A DNA stretch of 64,000 bases from Bog-532 sp963732345 (GTDB lineage Bacteria > Actinomycetota > Actinomycetes > Streptosporangiales > Streptosporangiaceae), in contig CAVSZI010000001.1 in NCBI GenBank assembly GCA_963732345.1, positions 62,001 to 126,000 of the forward strand, read 5' to 3'. The notes beneath the pieces are model-generated. The model saw only the letters and a program-made list of their open reading frames with translations. It made no database searches and was not told the DNA's origin. This document shows positions 18,761 to 27,589 of this stretch, piece after piece; the stretch's first letter is position 1; every line of letters starts with the position of its first letter. The position numbers and the translations under genes are program-made.

Positions 18761-18947
18761 GAACGCGAACGCTACTCCTGGCGGAGTACACCACCGGGCG
18801 TCGGCCACCGCGCCAACTGCCGCCCCGGGCCGGACGACGGTGCGCGCGGCGCGTCGGGCGGCGGGACTGCGGGGTTGGCTCGGGCTGCGAAATAGGCTCC
18901 ATATGGCTCTTATGCCAAACAAATTCGCCTCATCTATAGTCGTTAAT
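18761..18947. promoter_or_regulatory. Divergent control region between the PLP enzyme and LysR genes
   Basis: 187 bp between two divergent starts. The last 50 bp are A/T-rich for this genome (CTTATGCCAAACAAATTCGC and CATCTATAGTCGTTAAT). LysR regulators typically bind such shared regions, but no clear T-N11-A dyad was identified. Confidence 0.4.
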
Positions 18948-21392
18948 ATGCTCGACGTCACCAGGCTGCGTGTCCTGGTGGCGGTGGCCAGGCACGGATC
19001 AGTGACCGCCGCCGCCCGGGAGCTCAACTACGCGCAGCCTTCGGTGAGCCACCACCTGGCCCGTCTGGAGGCCGAGACCGGCGTCCGGCTGATCCAGCGG
19101 GCGGGGCGGGGCATCCGGCTCACCGAGGCCGGGCGCCTGCTCGCGGACCGGGCGGCCGAAGTACTGGGCCGCCTGGACGCCGCCGAAAATGAGCTGGCCG
19201 CACACGCGGGCCTGAGCGCGGGGCGCGTCCGGCTCGCGGCGTTTCCCTCTTCGCTCGGCACGATCGTCCCGGCGGCGGCCGCGATGCTGCGGGCGGAGTA
19301 CCCGGGGATGGACGTCCGGCTGACCGAGGCCGAGCCGCCCGAGGCCCTGCGCATGCTGCGGGCGGGCTACGTCGACGTCGCTCTGGTCTTCCGCCACGTG
19401 CAGGCGGCCGCGACTGCGCAGGCTCGGGAGGGCCCGGCGGCCTCAGCGGGGCCGGCAGCTTCGGGGAACCCGGCGGGCTCGGGGAACCCAGTAGGGCTCA
19501 CCGTGCCGGGCGGCCCGGAGGAGAACGGCATGCGAGGCCGCCTCGTGCTGGACGAGCCCGTTCATCTCGTGACCCGCGCCCGCCCCTCCGCCGAGGGTAA
19601 TCACGCTGGCGGGCACACCGGCGGGCAGCAGTTCGCCGACCTGGGCCGGTACGCGGGGCGCCGGTGGATCGCGGGCTGCGACCGGTGCCGCGTGCACCTG
19701 ATCACGCAGTGCTCGCTGGCCGGCTTTAGCCCGAAGATCGCCTTCACCACCGACGACTACGTGGCGGTGCAGGCGCTCGTCGCGGCCGGGCTCGGTGTGG
19801 CCACGCTCCCCGACCTGGCGCTGCGGGCGGCCCGGCACCCCGCGATCCGCACCGCCGAACTGCCCGGCGCGCGGCGGCACGTATTCGCCCTGCGGTACGG
19901 CGAACCACCCGACTCCCCCGCGACGATCCGGCTCATCGACGCGCTCTGCGCTGCGGCGGCCACGCTCGCCACGGTCCCCGCCCGGCCGGCCGGGACGGGC
20001 CCCGCGGCGCCGCCCGTAGGCGCGGGTGCGGATCCGGGCGGCCAGCACCTGGCCGAGGATGGCCTTCTCATCGCGCGTGCGCGGATGTTATGGGATCAGT
20101 GCACCCCGGCAAGAGCAGGGCTGGGCCCGGGTGGACAGAAGGCGGCCGACATTTGGTCAGATAGGCGCATGGCACATACCACGCGGCACGCGGGGCGGTG
20201 GACCCTCGAGGATCAGTTCGCGGCACCGTGGCATTACCTTCCCATCGAGGTACCAGCGGGCGCCCGGGCCATCCGGGTGCAGCTCAGCTACGACCGGACG
20301 GCCGGGGTGCTTGATCTCGGCTGCCTCGGACGGGACGGCTTCCGCGGCTGGTCTGGAGGGGCGCGGGACAGCTACGTCATCGCCGCCGACGAGGCCACAC
20401 CCGGCTATCTGCCCGGTGAGCTGGAACCCGGACGGTGGCAGGTGATCATCGGTCTCCACCGCGTTCCGCCCGGCGGTCTCCCCTTTGAGCTGACGGCGGA
20501 GGTCGCCCGGACCCGGGGCGGACCGCCCGGTGCGCTTACGGAGCCGCCCCCGGCACTGCCAGCTGCGGAACGGCCGCCGCGCCGGAACCTCCCGGCCGGG
20601 GACGGACGGCGATGGCTCGCCGGGGACCTGCACACGCATACGGTGCATTCCGACGGCGTGCTGACGGTGGACGAGCTGGCTCGCTTCGCGGCGGAAAGCG
20701 GGCTGGACTTCATCGCCGTCACCGATCACAACACGATCAGCCACCACCGGGAGCTTCCCCAGGCGGCCCGGCGTTACGGCGTTACCTTGATCCCCGGTCA
20801 GGAGGTGACCACGAGCGAGGGACACGCCGGCGCACTAGGGGACGTCGGCTGGGTGGACTTCCGCCTGCCGGCGCCCGAGTGGCTGAAGGTCACCCAGGAT
20901 CGCGGCGGCCTGCTGTCGGTCAACCATCCCATCGCGGGCCCGGTGAGCTGGATGCACGCCATGCCGGAGCGGCCCCCGCTGGTGGAGGTGTGGCACTGGA
21001 GCTGGCTCGACCTGAGCTGGACGACGCCGCTGTCCTGGTGGCAGGCCTGGGATCCGCGTGCCGTCCCGGTCGGCGGCAGCGACTGGCACCGGACCGGATC
21101 GGACGCACCGCCGGGAACCCCGACCACCTGGGTGGAGTCCAGCACCGACGACCCGGCCGGCATTCTCGCCAGCATCGGGGCCGGGCGGGTCGCGATCTCC
21201 GCGCACCGGAACGGCCCCGTGCTGCTGCGCACCGGCGGTGAGATCGTCGCGGTGGACGCCGACGGGACCACGCTCGCCGGGCCGGAAGGACCCTGCGCGC
21301 GGGTGCGCGGCGACCTCACGCGGTTCCGCGACGCGGCCGGGTGCCACCGGCTGCTCGGCGAGACCGGGACCACCGTCGCGCTGGCCCCTTGA
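18948..21392 (+). CDS. LysR-family regulator in continuous frame with a PHP-domain (CehA/McbA-type) hydrolase
   Basis: From ATG 18948 the frame is open for 814 codons. Residues 1-60 form a LysR HTH (DVTRLRVLVAVARHGSVTAA; AQPSVSHHLARLEAETG) and about 90-340 the effector domain (GLGVATLPDLALRAARHPAI). The next 60 codons contain TTA, AGA, ATT and AGG, unlike the coding around them, then a second start-like ATG at 20169 opens the hydrolase. A normal LysR stop is simply absent. It may be a true fusion or two genes whose spacer happens to be open. The effector domain also carries a low-complexity insert (GPAASGNPAGSGNP). Confidence 0.75.
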   Translation: MLDVTRLRVLVAVARHGSVTAAARELNYAQPSVSHHLARLEAETGVRLIQRAGRGIRLTEAGRLLADRAAEVLGRLDAAENELAAHAGLSAGRVRLAAFPSSLGTIVPAAAAMLRAEYPGMDVRLTEAEPPEALRMLRAGYVDVALVFRHVQAAATAQAREGPAASAGPAASGNPAGSGNPVGLTVPGGPEENGMRGRLVLDEPVHLVTRARPSAEGNHAGGHTGGQQFADLGRYAGRRWIAGCDRCRVHLITQCSLAGFSPKIAFTTDDYVAVQALVAAGLGVATLPDLALRAARHPAIRTAELPGARRHVFALRYGEPPDSPATIRLIDALCAAAATLATVPARPAGTGPAAPPVGAGADPGGQHLAEDGLLIARARMLWDQCTPARAGLGPGGQKAADIWSDRRMAHTTRHAGRWTLEDQFAAPWHYLPIEVPAGARAIRVQLSYDRTAGVLDLGCLGRDGFRGWSGGARDSYVIAADEATPGYLPGELEPGRWQVIIGLHRVPPGGLPFELTAEVARTRGGPPGALTEPPPALPAAERPPRRNLPAGDGRRWLAGDLHTHTVHSDGVLTVDELARFAAESGLDFIAVTDHNTISHHRELPQAARRYGVTLIPGQEVTTSEGHAGALGDVGWVDFRLPAPEWLKVTQDRGGLLSVNHPIAGPVSWMHAMPERPPLVEVWHWSWLDLSWTTPLSWWQAWDPRAVPVGGSDWHRTGSDAPPGTPTTWVESSTDDPAGILASIGAGRVAISAHRNGPVLLRTGGEIVAVDADGTTLAGPEGPCARVRGDLTRFRDAAGCHRLLGETGTTVALAP
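20169..21392 (+). other. CehA/McbA-type PHP metallohydrolase part of the preceding frame (possible separate gene)
   Basis: 407 codons from ATG 20169. An N-terminal beta-rich region (about 1-140) is followed by a PHP domain: GDLHTHTVHSDGVLTVDELA (metal-binding HTH), FIAVTDHNTISHH, PGQEVTTSEGHAGALG, LSVNHPIAGP and GGSDWHRTG. All metal-ligand His and Asp positions are present, so it is probably an active metal-dependent phosphoesterase or esterase. No good ribosome site precedes ATG 20169, leaving open whether it is made alone or as a LysR fusion. Confidence 0.75.
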
Positions 21393-21429
21393 TGCTGGAC
21401 GGGAGCATCCCGACGGGATATTTCGCTGC

Positions 21430-22443
21430 TCAGCTTGCGGTTTCAACCGTCACGCCGTCGACCAGGCGCTCGTAAACCGCGAGATTAACGTCCCCCGAGG
21501 GGTCCGCGGCGGCGGCCACGGCGACCGCGTGCCGGAGCAGATCCGGCCAGGACCAGCCGAGCAGCAGACCGGGCACGAGGCCCGCGACGAGCGCGCCCGG
21601 CGATCTCGTCGTGGACGGGCCGCCGGGTTCCAGGCCGGCGAGCGAGGCATTCCACCGCCCGGCTTTCGTGACGACACCCACCCGGCGACCCGTGTAGATC
21701 GCCACCGCTGACGCCCCGAGCCGCAGCAGCGCGTCGCCGCCGGCGAGGTGGTCGTCGCCGTCAGCCGCCTGGCGGCCACCGGCTCTGATGGCCCGGCCCG
21801 GCTGATCGCCCTGGCCGGCCCGGTCGGCCTGATGGGCTCGTTCGGCGGGGGAAGCGTCCAGGCGGCTCAGCAGCGCGTCGTCGCCGGGGTCGGGCACCAC
21901 CAGGTCGGGGCGGCGCGAGGCGGCGTAGCGGAGGGCGCTTCCGCCGGCGTTGAGGATCACGGGGACGCCGCCCTCGGCCGCCCAGGTGGCCAGCGATCCG
22001 TAGATCTCCGGCGGCAGGCCCGCGGGCAGCGTCCCGCACAGGACGACCGCCGTCGCATCGGCGAGCATCCGCCGGTAGTCAGCGGCGAATCGGCCAAGCT
22101 CCTCCGTCGTCACGTACGGCCCGGGCTCGCGCAGCCGCATCGTGCGCCCGGAGGCGGTGTCGCTGACCTCCACGACCCGGCGTGACTCGCGGCCGATCCC
22201 GGTGAACGCCACCGGAATGCTGGACCGGCCGAGGTCCTCCCTGATCAGCTCCCCCGTCGCGCCGCCGGCCAGTCCTGCCGCCAGCACCTCATGGCCGAAC
22301 GTGTGCAGCACCCGCGCCACCGCCACGCCACGGCCGCCCGCGCGATGCCGGACCCGGGAGACATCACGCGTCGACTGCCACGACAGGCCTTCCGCCTCAT
22401 AGCTGACGTCCAGCGCGGCGTTCAGCGTGACAGTAACGATCAC
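21430..22443 (-). CDS. PfkB-family sugar kinase-like protein lacking the GAGD motif
   Basis: 337 aa, resembling 1-phosphofructokinase/tagatose-6-phosphate kinase: VTLNAALDVSYEAEGLSWQS, GGRGVAVARVLHTFG, ESRRVVEVSDTASGRTM and LCGTLPAGLPPEIY. Usual catalytic features are altered. The C-terminal GAGD (anion hole and catalytic Asp) is RSPGALVAGL, the Asp/Ser pair of the DTSG region is NAGGSAL, and the phosphate-contact AGGKG is AGGRG. An Asp/Gly/Ala-rich insert of about 40 residues precedes the DGDDHLAGGD segment. It is probably not a conventional kinase. The ATG at 22443 opens directly in conserved sequence. It is transcribed away from tag. Confidence 0.75.
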   Translation of the reverse strand: MIVTVTLNAALDVSYEAEGLSWQSTRDVSRVRHRAGGRGVAVARVLHTFGHEVLAAGLAGGATGELIREDLGRSSIPVAFTGIGRESRRVVEVSDTASGRTMRLREPGPYVTTEELGRFAADYRRMLADATAVVLCGTLPAGLPPEIYGSLATWAAEGGVPVILNAGGSALRYAASRRPDLVVPDPGDDALLSRLDASPAERAHQADRAGQGDQPGRAIRAGGRQAADGDDHLAGGDALLRLGASAVAIYTGRRVGVVTKAGRWNASLAGLEPGGPSTTRSPGALVAGLVPGLLLGWSWPDLLRHAVAVAAAADPSGDVNLAVYERLVDGVTVETAS

Positions 22444-22570
22444 AAATGGTCCTCGCGGTCTGGCGCAGGCCAGGAGCAGCCTTCCGGTCGTAGTGCGTAG
22501 TTCGCGTGCCGTTCGGTATCATATGGGCACCGCGGGCCGCATCCGGCCCGCCGCCGCGCGCGCGGGGGCG

Positions 22571-23160
22571 TTAGGGGAGGGTGGTGCGGCGGAAGCAGTC
22601 GGCCAGGTGGTCGTTGACGATGCCGCACGCCTGCATGGTCGCGTACGCGGTCACCGGACCGATGAACGTGAAGCCATTTCGCCGGAGCTCAGCGGACAGC
22701 GCCTTCGACGCGGGCGTCTGGGCCGGGATGTCCGCCGTCGTCCGCGGAGCCCGGCCGGCCCGCCCGCGTACTCGCCCGCGTACTTCCAGACCAGTTCGCT
22801 CAGGCCGCCCGGCAGGTCGAGGGCGGCGCGGGCGTTCGCAATCGCGGCAGTGATCTTGGCCCGGTTCCTGATGATGCCGGCGTCCGCGAGCAGTCGCTGA
22901 ACGTCGTCGTCGCCGAAGCCGGCCACCGCGGCGATGTCGAACCGGGCGAACGCGGTGCGGAAATTCTCCCGCTTGCGGAGAATCGTCAGCCAGGACAGCC
23001 CGGACTGGAACGCCTCGAGGCAGAGCCGCTCGAAGATCGCCTGGTCGCCACGCAGCGGGCGGCCCCATTCGTCGTCGTGATAAGCGACGTATTCGGGCGC
23101 GCTGAGACCCCACGGGCAGCGCAGGCGCCCATCCGGACCAGGGGCCGCGCCGTCACTCAC
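22571..23160 (-). CDS. tag: DNA-3-methyladenine glycosylase I, frameshifted
   Basis: Tag removes 3-methyladenine from alkylated DNA. From GTG 23160 the frame reads CPWGLSAPEYVAYHDDEWG, then LEAFQSGLSWLTILRKRENF and FGDDDVQRLLADAGIIRNRA. After LVWKYAGEYAGGPAG (near 22745) it goes wrong. One frame over, the expected end appears: ADIPAQTPASKALSAELRRN, GFTFIGPVTAYATMQACGIV, NDHLADCF. A one-base deficit between 22735 and 22765 explains this. The zinc-site Cys, His, His and Cys are all present across the two frames. The start overlaps the upstream gene's TGA. Confidence 0.85.
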
Positions 23161-24304
23161 GGTCCTGCTTCGCCTGGGCTGGATGACGCGCGTCCTCGTA
23201 GTGGGAGGGGGCGGTGACTTCCGCCCAGTGGCCGGCCGACGCTGGGCCGGGCGAGTCCTGGCGAGCGTCCTCGCTGGGGCCGTCCTGGCCGGATGCGGGC
23301 GCGCCGGGGGTGCGCTGATGGGGCGCGTGCTCGTCGGGCCAATCCTCGGTGGCCGCGTCCGCGGTGGAGGTGTCCTGATGGGGAGCGTCCTGGCCGGGCC
23401 AATCCTCGCTGGGCGGACCCTCGCTGGGCGGTTCCTCGCTGGGCGGTTCCTCGCTGGGCCGGTAATCATCGGGCGCATTCTCGCTGGGCGCGTCCTGGGG
23501 CTGGGGGGCCTGACGTCGTTCCTGGAGGCGGCTGGCCCTCGCCCGCACGTGTTCCGCGCCCCAGACGAGCGTCTGGTGAGGCTCTTCCCAGCTGTCCTGG
23601 CCATCGGACTCGTCCCAGGCCGGGTACTGTGCGGCCGCGTGACCGGGCACGCCATAGGAGGGCGCCTGGTGGGAGGGCTCCTCGCCGGAGGACTCGTTAC
23701 CGGAGGGCTCCTGAGGGGGCGCCGGTTCGTGACGGGCTGCTCCCGGGACGACCGGCTGGGGCGCGGTCGGCTCTGGTTCGGCGGCCTGGGGCTGGGATGC
23801 CTGGGGCTGGGATGCCTGGGGCTGGGTTGGCTCAGGCTGGGCCCCCGGGGGGCCGGGCCATTGGGCGCCCGTGGCCGCGTTCTCTTCGTCCGGGGGGTTT
23901 ACCGGCTCGGTTGAGCGGGCTCCCGCTTCCGGCCTCTCCGCGGCCGCAGCCGCTCCCGGGGCTCCCGGGGCTCCCACCGTCGCTGGGGCGCCGGATTGGC
24001 GGGTCCAGTCGCGGGCGAGTTCCTCGCGCAGGTCGGAGACCTCCTGCTGCAGGGCTGAGATCTTGATATCCCGCTCCGTCACAGCCCGGGCGATGGTCTC
24101 CAGTGCCTCATCGGTGACGCGCATGTTGTAGCCCCACGCGGCGGAAGGCGGCCGCAGCAGGGCGACATCCGCCGCAGAGACCGGGCCGAGGTCGATGGGC
24201 GGATAGTCAGGGTACTCCGGGGCCATCTCCCCACCGCGACCTGACGCCACGACGACGACACCGGCCAGGATGGCGATCACGGCCACCAGCATGAGCACAG
24301 GCAC
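23153..24304 (-). CDS. DivIVA-domain-like membrane-anchored protein
   Basis: 383 aa. An N-terminal transmembrane helix (PVLMLVAVIAILAGVVVVA) is followed by a DivIVA-like segment (AADVALLRPPSAAWGYNMRV and TDEALETIARAVTERDIKIS) and a short coiled coil (LQQEVSDLREELARD). The last 250 residues are Pro/Glu/Gln-rich with degenerate repeats (PSEEPPSEEPPSEG) and probably disordered. Membrane-bound DivIVA-like proteins next to tag are a common actinobacterial arrangement. The function may relate to polar growth or septum sites, but that is inferred. The GTG start lacks a clear ribosome site. Confidence 0.65.
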   Translation of the reverse strand: MPVLMLVAVIAILAGVVVVASGRGGEMAPEYPDYPPIDLGPVSAADVALLRPPSAAWGYNMRVTDEALETIARAVTERDIKISALQQEVSDLREELARDWTRQSGAPATVGAPGAPGAAAAAERPEAGARSTEPVNPPDEENAATGAQWPGPPGAQPEPTQPQASQPQASQPQAAEPEPTAPQPVVPGAARHEPAPPQEPSGNESSGEEPSHQAPSYGVPGHAAAQYPAWDESDGQDSWEEPHQTLVWGAEHVRARASRLQERRQAPQPQDAPSENAPDDYRPSEEPPSEEPPSEGPPSEDWPGQDAPHQDTSTADAATEDWPDEHAPHQRTPGAPASGQDGPSEDARQDSPGPASAGHWAEVTAPSHYEDARHPAQAKQDRE

Positions 24305-24408
24305 ATATGAATCGTGCCATGCTCAGCACGGGGAGTGGCAACTAAGGGACGTTTCGCCGCGTGGCGCGCACGATCCTGCGCTGGCCGCCTGGGGTGGCCC
24401 GGTGCAGG

Positions 24409-25182
24409 TCAGACGTTGTGCTCGCGGGCGAAGCCCTGGTGATTGTGCGCATCGGTGATGATGCGGACCACCTCATCGGCATCGTCGGCCACGTGCAGCA
24501 GCTCCAGATCGACCGGCGACACGTTGCCCGCGGCACTCATCGTGGTGCGCAGCCAGGACAGCAGGCCCGACCAGTAGGAGCTGCCGACGAGCACGATCGG
24601 GAACTTGGTGATCTTGCCGGTCTGCACCAGGGTGAGCGCCTCGAACAGCTCGTCCATCGTGCCGTAGCCGCCTGGCAGCAGGACGAACGCCTGCGAGTAC
24701 TTCACCATCACCGTTTTGCGGACCATGAAGTAGCGGAACTCCAGGCCGATGTTCACGTACTGGTTGAGCCCCTGCTCCATCGGCAGCTCGATGCCCAGGC
24801 CGACCGAGTCGCCGCCTGCCCGGGACGCGCCCTTGTTGGCGGCCTCCATGATCCCCGGCCCGCCGCCGGTGATGATCGCGTACCCGGCCCTGGCCAGACC
24901 TGTGGCGATGCGCTCCGCGAGCTCGTACTCGGGGCTGGTGCGCGGCGCCCGGGCCGAGCCGAAGATACACACGGCCATCCCCAGCTCCGCGAGCAGCCCG
25001 AAGCCCTCGACAAACTCGGCCTGGATGCGCATGACGCGCCACGGGTCGGTATGCACCCAGTCGGCCGGGCCCCGCCGGTCGAGCAGCCGCTGGTCCGTCG
25101 TGGTCGCCGGGATCTGCTTGCCCCGCAGGGTCGCAGGTCCCTGGCGGCGCTCCCGCCGGCTGGAATCGGAATTCACGCTCAT
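24409..25182 (-). CDS. LOG-family (TIGR00730) nucleotide 5'-monophosphate phosphoribohydrolase
   Basis: 257 aa from ATG 25182 (GGGGGG stretch just upstream). Rossmann fold with the LOG signatures GGGPGIMEAANKGA and PGGYGTMDELFEAL. Family members split cytokinin-type or other nucleotide monophosphates into base and ribose 5-phosphate. Actinobacterial genes of this type usually lie near dapD/dapE and tag, as here. It runs in the same direction as dapD, about 90 bp downstream of it. Confidence 0.88.
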   Translation of the reverse strand: MSVNSDSSRRERRQGPATLRGKQIPATTTDQRLLDRRGPADWVHTDPWRVMRIQAEFVEGFGLLAELGMAVCIFGSARAPRTSPEYELAERIATGLARAGYAIITGGGPGIMEAANKGASRAGGDSVGLGIELPMEQGLNQYVNIGLEFRYFMVRKTVMVKYSQAFVLLPGGYGTMDELFEALTLVQTGKITKFPIVLVGSSYWSGLLSWLRTTMSAAGNVSPVDLELLHVADDADEVVRIITDAHNHQGFAREHNV

Positions 25183-25271
25183 CGTCCCCCCACGGTAATA
25201 GCGCCGGCGTAGTGTTTCACGCCGCTCCCCCGCTACACCGCCCTCATCCTCTAGCCGTATACATGCGGACC

Positions 25272-26138
25272 TCAGGCGTTTACACCGTGGTCGCGCAGGA
25301 TTTCGTTCAGCGTGGCCTTGTCGTGCCGGTCGCCCTCCTGCAGCCGCCTCAGGACCAGGACACACGGCATGCCGAAGTCCCCGCCGGGGAAACTCCGGAT
25401 CCGGGTGCCGCTAACGCAGACCGACCATTCGGGTACCTCGCCGCGGGGCATTTCGCCGCCGGTCTGCGCGTCGATCACGTGCGTACTCGCGGTCAGGATG
25501 GTGCCCGCGCCCAGGACGGCGCCCCGGCCCACCCGGGCCCCGTCCACCACCATGCTCCGCGACCCGATAAAGGCGTCGTCCCCGACTATCACGGGCACCG
25601 CGTTCGGCGGCTCCAGCACGCCGCCGATACCCACGCCGCCCGACAGGTGCACGTTCTCGCCGATCTGGGCGCACGAGCCGACGGTGGCCCAGGTGTCGAC
25701 CATGGTGCCCTCGTCGACGTAGGCGCCGATGTTGACGAACGACGGCATCAGCACGACGCCCGGCGCGATATAGGCGCCCCAGCGCGCGATCGCACCCGGT
25801 ACCACCCGCACCCCGTCCAGGCGCGTCTTGAGCGGAACCCGGTCGTGATAGCGGAAGTCCCCGACCTGGGAGCGCGTCATGGGCAGCAGGCGGAACGCGA
25901 GCAGGATGGCGTGCTTGGCCCGCTCGTCGACCACAGCGTGGCCAGTGGCAGGGTCAGTCCACGCCACCCTGGCCGCCCCGGAGTCGAGCTGGTCGATCGC
26001 GGCCATCACTTCGGCCCGGGCCGACGAATCATCCGTGGTGAGCCGGGAACGGCACTCCCACAGCTCATCGATGCGGAGCGACAGCGGCGATGTGAGCTCG
26101 GACGCGCTCGCGGCGGCCCCGGCAGATGACTCGTCCAT
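25272..26138 (-). CDS. dapD: 2,3,4,5-tetrahydropyridine-2,6-dicarboxylate N-succinyltransferase
   Basis: DapD succinylates tetrahydrodipicolinate with succinyl-CoA in the lysine/diaminopimelate pathway. 288 aa from ATG 26138. The actinobacterial-type N-terminal domain precedes a left-handed beta-helix of hexapeptide repeats (WGAYIAPGVVLMPSFVNIGA; VDEGTMVDTWATVGSCAQIG; NVHLSGGVGIGGVLEPPNAV). The C-terminus GMPCVLVLRRLQEG is also typical. A longer open frame to 26216 adds Arg/Ala-rich sequence and is unlikely. It is divergent from the lysozyme-like gene. It works before DapC and DapE, both in this window. Confidence 0.93.
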   Translation of the reverse strand: MDESSAGAAASASELTSPLSLRIDELWECRSRLTTDDSSARAEVMAAIDQLDSGAARVAWTDPATGHAVVDERAKHAILLAFRLLPMTRSQVGDFRYHDRVPLKTRLDGVRVVPGAIARWGAYIAPGVVLMPSFVNIGAYVDEGTMVDTWATVGSCAQIGENVHLSGGVGIGGVLEPPNAVPVIVGDDAFIGSRSMVVDGARVGRGAVLGAGTILTASTHVIDAQTGGEMPRGEVPEWSVCVSGTRIRSFPGGDFGMPCVLVLRRLQEGDRHDKATLNEILRDHGVNA

Positions 26139-26276
26139 GGCGACGGAGCTTAGCCGCCCCGCGCGGGCGGCCCGCGCGGGGCGGCTCACGCCCGATGGCG
26201 GTCCGCGGCGCGACACACCTCACCGGCATCCCACACCGCCCACAGCAGACCGCGCCCGCCGGTACGGTCTGATGGT

Positions 26277-27172
26277 GTGCCGAGAAGCAGACGTGCGCGG
26301 CGGAAGGGCACCGCTATCTTCACCGTGTCCGTTGTGGTCCTGCTCGCCATCGCCGGTTACTTCGCGTACTCCGCCTACCAGCGCGTCACACCGCTCCTGA
26401 CCCGTCCCGGCTGCCAGGCCGGCCGCGGCACCAGCGCCGTCTCGCTCGACCCGCAACAGGCCAGCATCGCCGCCACCATCGCCGCTGTCGCCGCCAGCGA
26501 GCACCTCCCGGCGCGCGCCGTCACGATCGCCTACGCGACGGCCATGCAGGAGTCGCACATGCACAACCTGAACTACGGCGACCTGGACTCGGTCGGCGTC
26601 TTCCAGCAGCGGCCGTCGGAAGGCTGGGGCACCACCAGCCAGCTCGAGGATCCGGTGTACGCGACCACCAAGTTCTTCGGCGCGCTGACCCGCGTGCGCG
26701 GGTACCTGGCGATGCCGGTGTATCAGGCCGCCCAGGCCGTCCAGCACAGCGCCGATGGCTCCGCCTACTCGCAATACGACCTGACGGCGACCTCACTGAC
26801 CAGCGCATTCACCGGCGAGCGGCCGCGCGCCGTGTGGTGCTGGGCCGGCCCGGGCCGCACCCTCAGCCAGAGCTGGGCGCTGCCGGAACGGCACTGGGCG
26901 CGGCGTTCGGGGCCCCTGCGGCCGGCAGGCCGGTAACGAGCCTCACCAGGGCCCGTTCGGCTAAATCAATAACCGTGGACGTGCGGGTACAGCCGACGGA
27001 CGGGTGGGCGGTAGCCTCTTGGCTGGTGACACACGCCGGCGCTTACGGCATCAGCGATGTGCACTACGGCGGTTATCAGTGGACGGCGCCGGCCGGCACC
27101 AAGGGCTGGCAGCCGGACACTGGCGCCGCGAGCGCGGCCAGTGCTCCCGGCGGAAGTATCCTGCTCCACTAA
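26277..27172 (+). CDS. Secreted or membrane-anchored lysozyme-like protein, frameshifted
   Basis: An N-terminal signal anchor (AIFTVSVVVLLAIAGYFAYS) is followed by a transglycosylase/lysozyme-like domain (VTIAYATAMQESHMHNLNYG; DSVGVFQQRPSEGWGT; DPVYATTKFFGALTRV). The first frame stops at 26936 after AVWCWAGPGR. The expected C-terminal part (GWAVASWLVTHAGAYGISDV and HYGGYQWTAPAGTKGW) lies one frame over, ending at 27172. A one-base deficit between about 26845 and 26890 reconciles them. Such proteins act on the cell wall or assist it. The GTG at 26277 opens the frame. Confidence 0.75.
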
Positions 27173-27262
27173 GGCAAAGCATGCTCGGAACCGCCATACT
27201 GATCGCGGACGGTAAAGCCCGGGCCGCAGTCTGCCGAGCCCGGACGACAGAGGAGTTCACAC

Positions 27263-27589
27263 GTGACCTACGTCATCGCGCTGCCCTGCGTCGATGTGCT
27301 TGACAGGGCATGCATCGAAGAGTGCCCGGTGGACTGCATCTACGAGGGCGAGCGCATGCTCTACATCCACCCGGACGAGTGCGTGGACTGCGGTGCGTGC
27401 GAGCCGGTGTGCCCGGTCGAGGCCATCTACTACGAGGACGACGTCCCGGACCAGTGGAAGGACTACTACAAGGTCAACGTCGACTTCTTCGAGGACCTCG
27501 GCTCACCGGGCGGCGCGTCGAAGACCGGCAAGATCGGCAAGGACCACCCGCTGGTGGCGGCGCTGCCGCCACAGGGAGAAGACAGCTGA
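27263..27589 (+). CDS. fdxA: 7Fe-type ferredoxin
   Basis: 108 aa. Cluster ligands are seen in CIEECPVDCIYEGERMLYI and CVDCGACEPVCPVEAI, giving one 3Fe-4S and one 4Fe-4S centre as in mycobacterial FdxA. The GTG at 27263 has GAGGAG seven bases upstream. It is a soluble electron carrier. Its TGA overlaps the start of dapC, the usual fdxA-dapC pairing in actinobacteria. Confidence 0.95.
   Translation: MTYVIALPCVDVLDRACIEECPVDCIYEGERMLYIHPDECVDCGACEPVCPVEAIYYEDDVPDQWKDYYKVNVDFFEDLGSPGGASKTGKIGKDHPLVAALPPQGEDS

Noticed and set aside
22571..23160. Calling tag a true pseudogene
   Set aside because: All zinc-site residues and both halves are intact around one missing base, the same defect as in sdhA, so a sequence error is at least as likely.
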